From NCBI GenBank assembly GCA_039683515.1, contig JBDKRG010000008.1, forward strand, positions 62,001-126,000: DNA of 64,000 nt. The letters are read 5' to 3'. Numbering within the stretch: position 1 is the stretch's first letter; each line of letters opens with the position of its first letter. The notes below the pieces were generated by a model. The model did not search any database. It was given only the letters and a program-made list of their open reading frames with translations, and was not told where the DNA came from. This stretch comes from JAJFUE01 sp039683515 (GTDB taxonomy: Bacteria > Sumerlaeota > Sumerlaeia > MVZB01). Positions 28,114 through 36,686 of this stretch are shown here, in pieces. The position numbers were made by a program, and so were the translations under genes.

Positions 28114-29553
28114 TTAGGGGTTGTAGGCGACTGGCGCCATCTTGGTCTGGAACGGACCGACTTCGTAGCGCGCCAGGATCTTGTAGCTCTGACCTTTTTT
28201 GGGACCACTCCATGTGGCCGTGCATGAGAAGCCTCAGCCATACGAGAAGGAGCCCGAAGCCACCTTCTCGCCTTCGGCCGTGACCGCCTGCCAGGCAGGT
28301 TCCCTGGGCAGGCTGGGGTTTTGTTTGGACAGGGCCAGCTTCGTGTTGTTGCCCTGGTGCGAGAGGCCCTTCATCTGGGCCTTGTTGCAATCCAGGACGA
28401 CAAACCGCATCTGGGCCTGCATGCCATAGCCGGCGCCGGCGGTCTCGATGTCGACCATCGGCATGAACGGCTCGCCCGCCTTGAGCTCGGCGGAGCCGCC
28501 CTTGGCGACACTGCACGGCGCCACGCCGGCATCGCCGTTGGCCATCAGCCGCCACAGGTCGCCCTGGGCGTCCTTGCGCTCGGCCTGGTAGGAAGCCACG
28601 CGCCACTGGCCCGCGGGCAGGCTCACCTTGGCGGCCGGCTCGAACAGGCTGACCGAGCCCTCGGCGCCGTCGCCGAGGAGCGCGATCCGCTTGAGCGAGG
28701 CCGGGATCTGAACGGACCCGTCGCCCTGCACCGGCTCGAGGTCCATCATGCCGGCGGCCTGGTCGATCTTGACGCTGAACAGCTTGTCGCCGATGGCCAG
28801 GTATTTGCCGAGCGGCTGGCCGTCATCACCGGTAATCGAACCCTCGCCGGTGATGTAGAGCTGGTCGGCCTGGGTGACGAGCGGCTGGCGGCCGCTGGGG
28901 GCCTGCGCTCCCCGGTCGGTCGATTTCTGCAGCGTGTCGTCGAAGCGGCCGTTGAGGAGGCCGTCGGCGAGCCGCACCTCGTAGTGCTTGCCGTCGAGGT
29001 CGAACCCTCCGGCATACGTGCACGCGCTCTGCATCAAGCAATACATGTACTGCCGCGTGTCGCCGCTACTCAGATCCGCGCTGGCGAACCGATCGGCATC
29101 GAAGCAGTAGGCCGACAGCATGGCGGCGTAGGGGAGTTCCTTGCCGCCGACCTTGGCCGTGAACTGGATGTTCTGGGCCACGAGCCGGGCGTTTGGACTT
29201 GCGTCGCTGTTGATGGTCGTGATTTCGGGGTCGTCCCTCAAGTCGCCGTTGCCGTTCAGGTCGATCCGCAGCCGGGTGTAGAACTTGTCGTCGGCGTTCT
29301 TGCGATCGAGCATGACGACGCGGTCCTGGTCGCCCATCTTGATCAAGGCGTAGAGCGGGTATTTGCCCACGGTATCGGGCAGTTGCCACTGGCCGGCGGG
29401 CTTGGTCGTTTTCAGCTCCAGCTGTTTATAGCCGGCGCTGAACGAGCTGCCCTGGGCGTTGGCGGTGTACTTGAGCGGGACCTGGATGGCCCAGGCGCTC
29501 GAGGCCGCCAGCGCCGCGACGGCCAGCAGCGGCACCCATCGCATACGCAACAT
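28114..29553 (-). CDS. Exported selenoprotein, paralog 3 (UGA at codon 440)
   Basis: The frame reaches UGA at 28234-28236 after G-S-F-S-Y-G and continues 39 codons (G-F-S-C-T-A-T-W-S-G-P-K-K-G, later Y-E-V-G-P-F-Q-T-K) to TAA at 28114. Total 479 residues with Sec 440. It starts with a signal peptide (A-A-S-S-A-W-A, about residue 22). Two Asp/Asn-rich loops are visible, D-L-N-G-N-G-D-L-R-D-D near residue 97 and L-L-N-G-R-F-D-D near 195. The ATG at 29553 is chosen because AAAGGAGA lies 7 nt upstream. The U-x3-C tail is nearly identical to paralog 5. Probably acts outside the cytoplasm; reaction unknown. Confidence 0.88.
28203..28219 (-). promoter_or_regulatory. Bacterial SECIS-like hairpin, paralog 3
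   Basis: Starting 15 nt after the UGA, GGCCAC pairs with GTGGTC (one G-U pair) around the loop AUGGA (loop starts at +21). Confidence 0.82.
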
Positions 29554-29638
29554 GGACTGTTCTCCTTTCATGGAATTCTTTACAGTTCGAACGAGTTTGT
29601 TGCTTTCACTTCGAATCGTCACATCGGAACAATCTACT

Positions 29639-31616
29639 TTATTCTTTCTCGGCCGGCAACCGTTCGGTGGCCGGGTCGGCCGGCACGTCGGCCGGCGCGG
29701 GCTCGTCCGGAATCCGGAACACCCGCCGCATCCGCTCGCGCCAGAACGGGCTCGACGCCGCCAGGATCATGAACGGCTGGAACAGGCCGTTCAGGATCAG
29801 GGCCATAAGCGAACCAATCAAAAGAATCTGGGGCAGTATCCGGCCCAGGTTGCGCCTGGTGCCCGGCTCAAAGATGGCGTCGATGAAAATCGCGCATGTC
29901 AAGAACACCAGAAACAGCCCGAACATGTAGAGGCCGCTCGAGATCATCAGCCGCGGGACGGTCGGGTTGCGACGGAATTGACGGCCGGCGATGAGCGCCG
30001 AAATCAGCGGCGCGCCGAAACCGATCCCGCCATAGAGCAGGAAGAAGTTGGCTTCGCGCGCCCAGCCGCCGAAGAACGACAGATTGACGCTCACGACGAC
30101 CACGCAGAACCCGGCCAGCGCGCGGCCGAGATACGGCAGGAAACCAGTCGGGCGCGCGCTGGCCACGAGCCACCACACGGCGATGTTGCCGGCGCCGATC
30201 ATCAGCATCGCGCCGATCATTTCGCCCTGCCGGCTCGGGATGAGAAGCGCGACCGCCTGGCAGAGCGCGAGCGGGATCAGGATGAGCCACGCGCCGCGGA
30301 GGCGGTTCTGAGGGATGAAAAGAAGGCCGATGAACAACAGCCACGGCGCCAGCGCGACCAAGCGCGAGGCCGGGTTGATCGTGAACGGGGTCGGTTCGCC
30401 GCAGTCGGGGCCGAGGCCGTAAAGGTTGTTGGTGACGACGTAATCGTATTGTCCGTAAGCGGTGAAGGGTACTCGCCATGAGTACGCGCAGGTGCCGCCT
30501 CAGCCATACTCGAAACTGGCGGCGATCACCTGCTTGCCGCCCTTCAGGATTTCGAGGCGGGGCTTTTCGCGGGTGTTTGAAGAGTTCTTGTAGACGCGGC
30601 CGGCCTGGTCGACGACCTTGAAGTTGAAGACGTACGTCCTCGTGCCCTGGCGCTGGATGTCGGCCGCGTTGCGGAGCGGCCCGCCGACGGCAAGCTTCGC
30701 GGTTTCGCCCGGCTTGACCGAAACCGTATCCGTCACGGCGTCCTTGAGCGTGTAGGTTTCATTGCGGCCTTTGAGGACGACTTCGCTGATGAGCCAGTTG
30801 CCCGCCGGGATTTCGACTTCAGCGGTGGGAGTCGTGTAGACAGCGTCGGTCTGGGCTCCGCGGTCGGTCAGCGCAAGACGGTGGATGAACTTGCCGTCGA
30901 TTTGCAGCCGGCCGGTCTCGGTCCTGGCCGGTTTGAATTCGGCCAGCACGTCCGCGCCCTTTGCCGCCGGGACGAACGAAAATTTGACTTCATAGAGGCG
31001 GTCATCGAGGTAAATCCGCTGTTTATCGTTCAGCTTGAGCGTGGACGGCCAATTCCCCTCCGGCCTCACCCTGAGCGCGTCGCCTTGCGCGAACCGGCCA
31101 TTGAGGTCGTCGGCGATTTCGAGATGATATTTCCGGCCGGCCAGCTCGATATTGCCCCCCCCACCCCGAGCGCATCGAGATGATCGGGGCCGCGCCCATG
31201 TTGAAAATCATGCTCAGCTTGTACGGGATTGTCAGCCCATTGGTTTTGAGCGAAACCGGGACGTTGTTGAAATCGATATAATAAGTGCCGGCATTCGTGG
31301 ACTTGATCGCCCCGGCGGGGTCGTCGGTCAGGTTGCCGTTGATGTTGAGGTCGAGGTAGAGCGTCTTGGTGGACTGGTCGAGGACGTAGCCCATTTTGCG
31401 GGTTCCGACCTGGATCGATCCGCGCACGAGATTTGTGCCGGCGTATTTGGGCTCGGCGCTGAACGCGACCTCGCCCTTGGCCGCCGCGATCGACTCGGAG
31501 AACCCACCCGGCTCAAAATGCAGCACGGCGGTCGTCGGCCGGTCGGCCCGCGACGCGAACGCGAGCAGCGGCATCGCAAAAAGCGCAATCAGAACGGCGC
31601 GCCTGAACGCTGTCAT
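29639..31616 (-). CDS. Selenoprotein fused to a seven-helix membrane domain, paralog 2 (UGA near codon 372; one apparent frameshift)
   Basis: From the ATG at 31616 (GGAGG 6 nt upstream) a signal peptide and the paralog domain (D-L-N-I-N-G-N-L-T-D-D) run to a G8 run at 31155-31162. Removing one G there joins the frame to G-N-I-E-L-A-G-R-K-Y-H-L-E-I-A-D-D-L-N-G-R-F, which aligns with the other paralogs. The frame then reaches UGA at 30500-30502 after A-S-F-E-Y-G. Past it, the frame is open for 46 codons (G-G-T-C-A-Y-S-W) and then enters, without any stop, a domain of about 240 residues with seven predicted membrane helices ending at 29639. About 658 residues in all. The Sec motif would therefore sit between an exported domain and the membrane. 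The indel could be a sequencing error or a real lesion. Confidence 0.75.
30469..30485 (-). promoter_or_regulatory. Bacterial SECIS-like hairpin, paralog 2
   Basis: Starting 15 nt after the UGA, GTACTC pairs with GAGTAC (6 bp) around the loop AUGGC (loop starts at +21). Stem bases differ from the other paralogs but pairing is kept. Confidence 0.82.
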
Positions 31617-31687
31617 CCGCATCCTCCGGTATTCGTCCAAATATGGATGATGTTCGCCTGTGTTGCCGGTCAGCCTATCTTTTACAT

Positions 31688-31726
31688 AAAGACGCCCCGG
31701 GCGGCGAAATGTTTCCGCCCGGGGCG
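31688..31726 (-). terminator. Terminator hairpin after paralog 1
   Basis: A 12-bp perfect stem (31693-31704 with 31715-31726), 10-nt loop, then a short T-rich stretch. It begins 7 nt past the true stop at 31733, not past the UGA at 31883. Confidence 0.75.
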
Positions 31727-31732
31727 CGATTT

Positions 31733-33190
31733 TTACTTCGCGGCCGCCTTCGCCGGCTTCGACGCGAACCGGATCGGCTGCTTTTCAGCCTTCACCGTGA
31801 ACGGGCCCATGTTGGCGCGGACGAGCGCGAGGTAATCGGTGTCGAGTTTGGGGCCAACCCATGTGGCCGAGCACGAGCCGCCTCAGCCATATTGGAACGA
31901 GCCGCTGGTCACCTTCTTGCCGTCGGCCGTGGAGATCTCGAACGTCGGCGCGGGCGGCTGCTTCATGCCGGAGGAGCCGGTCAGGGCGTCGAAAAGCCCA
32001 CGCCGCATCGGCATGTAGACGCACCTCAGAACAATTTCGCCATTGTTGCCGCCCAGGGCGTAACCGAGCGAAACCCGGTTGTTTTTCCTGATTTGATCGC
32101 AGACGGCCTCGGGCTCGTCTTCCAAAACGATCCGCGGCGTGAACGATTCGGCCAGCGCGAGCCGGGCTCCCTTTTCGCGGGCGTCGACGAATGGAGTCGA
32201 CTTGGTCGAACGCGCCTGCAGGTTCCATTGGAGCCCTTTATCGATGAATTCGGAGGAGTACATGACCGGGCGCCAACGGTCGGCAGGGACCGTCTCCGTT
32301 TCCCTGGGCTCGATCATGGCAATGCTGTCCGAGCCGGTTTCGTTGACCAGCGCAACGTGATCAATCCCCCGGCCGATTCCGAGCGGCACGAAATCCGCGG
32401 CGTCTTGCGGTGTAAACGTCATCGTGCTTTGCTTGGGATCGAACGCTAGTCCATACATTTTGCCGTCGATCAGGATGCGACGGCAAAGCGGGACCAGGTA
32501 AAATTCCTTCTTGGCCTTGTCGGTGATGTTCAGGTTGTCGCCGTCGGGGTCGATAAGCTCCCGATCCATGTATTTGTTGTAATCGAGCCGCTTGAAGGGG
32601 CTGCCGGGCAGGCCGTCGAGATTGCTGTCGGCGAGGGTCAGCTCGTAATCGCGGCCGCCCAGCTTGAATGTGCCCGTGTGGCCTCCGCAGCTGGAAACAC
32701 TCGCTTCGTAATACTCGAGCGTAGCGGAAGTCGGCTCGGTCTTCTCGTCGAAGACCATCAAGGACACGGCAAACATGGCCTTGGATGCGCGCCCGTCCTG
32801 CTTGACTTCGAACGGCACCTTCGGAAACTGCATGAAATAGATCTTCCCGCCGAAACCCGATTGTGTGCCGCTGAGGGGAGTGTCATCGGCCAGGTTGCCG
32901 TTGCCGTTGCAATCGGCGATAAGGCGGCTGTATTCGCCTTTTTTGCGGGCGCGGTCAAAAATCAAAAGCCTGCGGCCGTCGGCCAGATCGATCGATGCGT
33001 ATAGCGGGGTCGTTGTGTTGAGGTCCGGAAGCTTGTAACCGCCTCCCGGGCGCAGCGAAACGGTTAAGTTTTTGTTGCCTGCGGCGCCGTTTGCGTCAGG
33101 GTTGAACGCGAGCTTGACGGAGACCGCCCCCTGCGCGCCCGCCAACGCGGGGAGCATGGCCAGCACGAATACAAGAATTCGCCATTGCAT
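31733..33190 (-). CDS. Exported selenoprotein, paralog 1 (UGA at codon 436)
   Basis: The frame from 33190 reaches UGA at 31883-31885 after G-S-F-Q-Y-G and continues 49 codons (G-G-S-C-S-A-T-W-V-G-P-K, later N-M-G-P-F-T-V-K, and a lysine/alanine-rich end) to TAA at 31733. Total 485 residues with Sec 436. A signal peptide (L-P-A-L-A-G-A) precedes a domain with D-C-N-G-N-G-N-L-A-D-D near residue 105 and a second with D-S-N-L-D-G-L-P-G near 200. The ATG at 33190 is preferred to 33199 because AAGGA is then 8 nt upstream. It is the first paralog, about 120 nt downstream of the polyferredoxin gene. Confidence 0.88.
31852..31868 (-). promoter_or_regulatory. Bacterial SECIS-like hairpin, paralog 1
   Basis: Starting 15 nt after the UGA, GGCCA pairs with TGGCC (5 bp) around the loop CAUGGGU (loop starts at +20). 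Confidence 0.8.
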
Positions 33191-33312
33191 GGGACCCATC
33201 CTTACGGTCGATTACCAAGTATTCAACTCCAGGACGGCGAGGAAAGCAAGGGCATACCGGACAAAGTCGGAGTCCCTCGCTCACGCTCGGGCTACTGCTT
33301 GAATGGCGCCGG

Positions 33313-34125
33313 CTACAGAGCGGCGGTCTTGATGGCGGCGTTCTTTTTCAGGCGGCGCGTTTGCGGGCAGGAGCCCTGGCAGTCGTGGCAGACGATGCAG
33401 TCGGTGGCGCGGCTCGGCGAGACGCCCTTGTCGATGCGCACGGAAGGCTTGACGTCGGTCGGGCAGGAGCGGTCGCATTTGCCGCAGTCCAGGCACTTGG
33501 TCTCGGGGACCTTCACCACCCAGAAGCACAGGTAGTTGAGCGGCGCCATGATCGCGGCGATCGGGCAGAACACCCGGCAGAACGAGCGCGTGCTCACGAC
33601 CGCCAGCCCTAAAAACCCGAACAAGAATCCGAACCGGACGAGCGTCATCGTGGAAGGCATCGCAAAGCCGCTGAGGATCAGGTCCGGCGTCGAGGTCTCG
33701 AGCGCCGAGGCCGGGCAGATTCGGCAGAACGAGAAGTTCGTCAGCGCGCCCAGGAGCGCCGGCAGCAGGATCACGCCCAGCAGGAGCATCGCGTATTTGA
33801 AATAGCGGGTCCACTCCGGCAGGGCGAACTTGCGCGAGGGGATCTTGAAGAGCAGGTCCTGCACGAACCCGAACGGGCAGACCCAGCCGCAAAACAGCCG
33901 GCCGACCAGCGCCCCGATCAGCAGCATCGCGCCGAGGCCCAGGAACGGGAAAGCCGCCCAGCTCGAAAAATGCGCGATCACGCCGATCGGGCAGGCGAAC
34001 CACGACCACGCGCACGAGTGGCACGACAGGACGGGGTTACAGAACGAAACGACCTGAAAACCCCAAAAATTGGCGTGCAGTGCGATCAGGAAGAAGGTTT
34101 GGGAGACGCGGCGCTTCCACATCAT
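33313..34125 (-). CDS. Membrane-bound polyferredoxin (NapH/NosR-like 4Fe-4S protein)
   Basis: A 270-residue protein with about five membrane helices. Membrane-proximal cysteine pairs C-G-W-V-C-P-F-G and C-R-V-F-C-P-I are the marks of the NapH/NosR/CcoG type, and there are further Cys pairs near the N-terminus (C-H-S-C-A-W-S-W-F-A-C-P). Near the C-terminus two 4Fe-4S motifs follow, C-L-D-C-G-K-C-D-R-S-C-P and C-I-V-C-H-D-C-Q-G-S-C-P. Such proteins pass electrons between quinones or cytoplasmic donors and periplasmic enzymes. It lies immediately before the selenoprotein paralogs on the same strand, so it is a candidate electron donor for their Sec tails. Confidence 0.85.
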   Translation of the reverse strand: MMWKRRVSQTFFLIALHANFWGFQVVSFCNPVLSCHSCAWSWFACPIGVIAHFSSWAAFPFLGLGAMLLIGALVGRLFCGWVCPFGFVQDLLFKIPSRKFALPEWTRYFKYAMLLLGVILLPALLGALTNFSFCRICPASALETSTPDLILSGFAMPSTMTLVRFGFLFGFLGLAVVSTRSFCRVFCPIAAIMAPLNYLCFWVVKVPETKCLDCGKCDRSCPTDVKPSVRIDKGVSPSRATDCIVCHDCQGSCPQTRRLKKNAAIKTAAL

Positions 34126-34210
34126 CGATGAAAATCCGAAATTCTAAGATCGAAATTCGAAACAAATCAAAATTCAAAAAATCCGAAATCAAATTCCGCC
34201 TGAAGGCGGG

Positions 34211-34254
34211 ACTCCCGAACTCAATCCGCTATCCGCAATCCGAAATCCGCAATT
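34211..34254. repeat. CCGCAAT/CCGAAAT heptamer repeat
   Basis: Several heptamers of the type CCGCAAT, CCGAAAT and CCGCTAT in tandem inside the 34126-34291 gap, which is otherwise A/T-rich. Related arrays: 44955-44990, 47506-47530, 48177-48212, 49943-49980, 52346-52390, 54862-54890. Confidence 0.8.
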
Positions 34255-34291
34255 CCTAGGCGGCCGCCATGGCCGCATCCGGTTTCTATTT

Positions 34292-34561
34292 TCAGGTGGG
34301 GCAGGCTTTTTTGCCGCCGGTCGAGGGCGCGTTCGGGTCCTCGGTCGAGACCAGCTTGTCCTTCTGGCGCTCGGCGCCGGAATACGTTGCAAGGTAGACC
34401 ATTTTGTATTCGGGGACGCGCGTGAAGACCTGCACGCCGAAGTCGTCGGCCTTGGCGTCGTAGACCTTGAAGCTGCGCAGCATCCCGATCGCGAGGAACG
34501 CCACGGCGACGAGCAGCACGAGGATCGCGGCGGCGAGGGAGCTGGGCTTGCGGACGATCAT
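34292..34561 (-). CDS. Small single-pass membrane protein translationally coupled to selB
   Basis: An 89-residue protein with one membrane helix (about 9-30; A-A-A-I-L-V-L-L-V-A-V-A-F-L-A-I-G) and a polar domain outside or inside the membrane ending G-G-K-K-A-C-P-T. Its ATG overlaps the selB stop by 4 nt (ATGA), a sign of translational coupling. Its own stop is UGA, but an in-frame UAG follows one codon later, so this one is an ordinary stop. I do not recognise the family. It lies between selB and the polyferredoxin gene and may belong to the selenoprotein pathway. Confidence 0.7.
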   Translation of the reverse strand: MIVRKPSSLAAAILVLLVAVAFLAIGMLRSFKVYDAKADDFGVQVFTRVPEYKMVYLATYSGAERQKDKLVSTEDPNAPSTGGKKACPT

Positions 34562-36537
34562 TTCAGCAGCCGTTCCTGGTAGCCGGCGGCGAGCTTGCGG
34601 TCATTGCCGATGCGCACCGTGATGCGCCGCTCGTCGAGCCAGTCGAGGATCGCAAGCGCATACTTGCGGCTCGAGTCGATCACGTATTTGAAGTCGGCCG
34701 AGTTCAGCGCGCCTTTTTCGCCGATCATGGCGACGACGCGGTCCTGAGCCGCCTTCACAAGACCGTACGTTAGAATTACCTGCTTGTTAAGCGCAATAAG
34801 TTTTTGCTCGTTGGCGAGGTGCTCGATGAGCCGGGCGGCCAGCGGCGGCGCGATCCCGAGCAGCTGCGGGATCTCGTCCGGGCGCGGCGACTTGTAGCCG
34901 CCGAGCCGATAGGTCTCCTCGAGCTTGCGGAGCATGACGCGCTCGCGCTCGTTGAATTTTTCCGCCGCGGCGCTGAGGACGACCTTGGCCCCCTGCTGGC
35001 GGATGAGCCCCTGCGCGGCGAGGTCCTGCTCGATCCTGGCCCAGACGGGGGCGGCCCAGTCGAGGCCGTCGCGCAGCTGGGCGATGTTGAGGCTGAGCGC
35101 CTCGCCCGACTGCTTGACGCGCCGGGTGGCCTCCGCCCGGCACGCCTCGTACTGCTCGGCGTGGATGTAGAACTGGTCGCTCAGGGCCAGGACGCGCTTT
35201 TCGGCCGCGAGCGCGGCGAGGGCTTCGGTCGTGTCGCGGAGCGGGCGCAGCGCCGCGGCCGCGAGCTCGCGGACCGACGCCCCGGCGGGCAACTCGCGGC
35301 GCAGGGCGAACTCGATGCGCCGGCGCGTCCAGGCTTCGTCCTCGGGCTCGGCGTCGCCCAGGGTCTTGACCAGTTCCTGCATGTGCGCGTGGACGGCCTG
35401 GCGCGAGGCGCGGTGCGTGCCGGCCTCGGTCGCCAGGACCGAGCCGCCCGCCACCGTCATCGCCGGCGAGGGCCGCCGCAGGATGAACCGGTCGCCGGGG
35501 GCCGCGGCCGCCGGCTGGTCGAGCACGACGGTGGCCAGCCCTTTCGCCCCGCCGCCGAGTTCCTTGTCGCCGAGCAGGTAGATCTTGCCCGGGATTTCGC
35601 TCGTGCCGATGTGCAGCTTCACGGCCTCGGCGTTCTCGATCGGCTTTTCCAGCCGGCTGATCGCCTCGAACCGGATGTGGGCCTGCCCGGCCTCCTTGAG
35701 GAACCCCGGGACGGTCATCACCTGGCCGCGGTGGGGCGGGTCCTTGGCCAGCGCCGGGACGTTGATCGCGAGGCACTGGCCGCAGCCCCCCCGCTCGGCG
35801 TCGCGGCCGAAGCACTCCATCCGCCGGATGCGCCCGCGCCGGCCGCCGGGGACGACCTCGACCTCGTCGCCGACGGCGATCGCGCCGTCGATCGGGATGC
35901 CGGAGAGCACCACGCCGAACCCTTCGCGGCTGAACACGCGCTCGATCGGCATGCGGAAGATGCCGCTGCGCCGCCGCGCGGCGAGGGCCTTGATGCCGCT
36001 CACGAGCGTTTTATAAAAGTCATCGTAGCCTTCGCTGGTGACCGACGAGACCGGGCAGATCGGCGCCCCCTCGAGGAACGTCCCGGAGAGAAAACCTTTG
36101 ATCTCTTCGACCCTTGTCTCGAGCATTTCCGGCGAAACCAGGTCGATCTTGGTGAGGGCGACCATCCCGCGCCGCACGCCGAGGAGGCGCATGATCTCGA
36201 GATGCTCGATGGTCTGCGGCATGACGCCGTCGTCGGCCGCGATCACCAGCACCGTGAAATCGATCCCGGAGACGCCGGCGACCATGTTCTTGATGAACTT
36301 TTCGTGGCCGGGGACGTCGACGATGCCGACGCACAGGTTGCCCCCCAGCCAGCACGGCGCAAACCCGAGCTCGATCGTCAGGCCCCGCTCGATCTCTTCC
36401 TTGAGCCGGTCGGTCATGCAGCCCGTGAGGAGCTTGACGAGCGCCGTCTTGCCGTGGTCGACATGCCCCGCCGTGCAGATCATCATGATGACGTCGGGCT
36501 TCAAGGCGGAGCTGAGAAATCCGGGCGGCTTGGCCAT
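34558..36537 (-). CDS. selB: Selenocysteine-specific elongation factor SelB
   Basis: A translation GTPase of about 640-659 residues. The G domain starts M-I-C-T-A-G-H-V-D-H-G-K-T and has D-V-P-G-H-E-K-F-I-K-N-M and T-K-I-D; R-G-L-T-I-E-L-G-F is the SelB-type switch I. Two beta barrels follow. The C-terminal half (about 380-659) is the winged-helix array that binds SECIS RNA, ending with S-R-K-Y-A-L-A-I-L-D-W-L-D-E-R-R-I-T-V-R-I-G, typical of SelB. It delivers Sec-tRNA to UGA codons with a SECIS. The start may be at 36537 or at one of two ATGs about 17 codons in; no ribosome site decides. It heads the selenoprotein block. Confidence 0.95.
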   Translation of the reverse strand: MAKPPGFLSSALKPDVIMMICTAGHVDHGKTALVKLLTGCMTDRLKEEIERGLTIELGFAPCWLGGNLCVGIVDVPGHEKFIKNMVAGVSGIDFTVLVIAADDGVMPQTIEHLEIMRLLGVRRGMVALTKIDLVSPEMLETRVEEIKGFLSGTFLEGAPICPVSSVTSEGYDDFYKTLVSGIKALAARRRSGIFRMPIERVFSREGFGVVLSGIPIDGAIAVGDEVEVVPGGRRGRIRRMECFGRDAERGGCGQCLAINVPALAKDPPHRGQVMTVPGFLKEAGQAHIRFEAISRLEKPIENAEAVKLHIGTSEIPGKIYLLGDKELGGGAKGLATVVLDQPAAAAPGDRFILRRPSPAMTVAGGSVLATEAGTHRASRQAVHAHMQELVKTLGDAEPEDEAWTRRRIEFALRRELPAGASVRELAAAALRPLRDTTEALAALAAEKRVLALSDQFYIHAEQYEACRAEATRRVKQSGEALSLNIAQLRDGLDWAAPVWARIEQDLAAQGLIRQQGAKVVLSAAAEKFNERERVMLRKLEETYRLGGYKSPRPDEIPQLLGIAPPLAARLIEHLANEQKLIALNKQVILTYGLVKAAQDRVVAMIGEKGALNSADFKYVIDSSRKYALAILDWLDERRITVRIGNDRKLAAGYQERLLK

Positions 36538-36686
36538 GAAAAATCCAATCGTTCAAAATCAGCCAAAATCGGAAACAAATTCGAAACAAAAATAATGTAA
36601 ACGATTCATGGTTGAAATAATTATTTCAAAATTTTTGAATCGTTTTTCCGCGGTTTTGTTTCGAACTTATTTCTGATTCCGCCTGA

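Noticed and set aside
25344..33190. A variant genetic code in which UGA is a general sense codon (Trp or Gly)
   Set aside because: Many ordinary genes here (argG, larC, bchE-like, GT2) end in UGA at the expected length, and Trp and Gly use their normal codons. Only UGAs followed by the AUGG hairpin appear to be read.
25464..33190. The five paralogs as pseudogenes truncated by nonsense mutations
   Set aside because: Five independent UGA mutations at the same aligned position, with conserved tails and terminators at the distal stops, are not plausible.
33271..33312. A selC (tRNA-Sec) gene near selB
   Set aside because: I scanned the gaps around 25-37 kb for a tRNA-like T-arm and found none; selC must lie elsewhere.
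34292..34561. A Sec codon at the end of the 89-residue protein
   Set aside because: An in-frame UAG follows one codon after the UGA and no AUGG hairpin is present.
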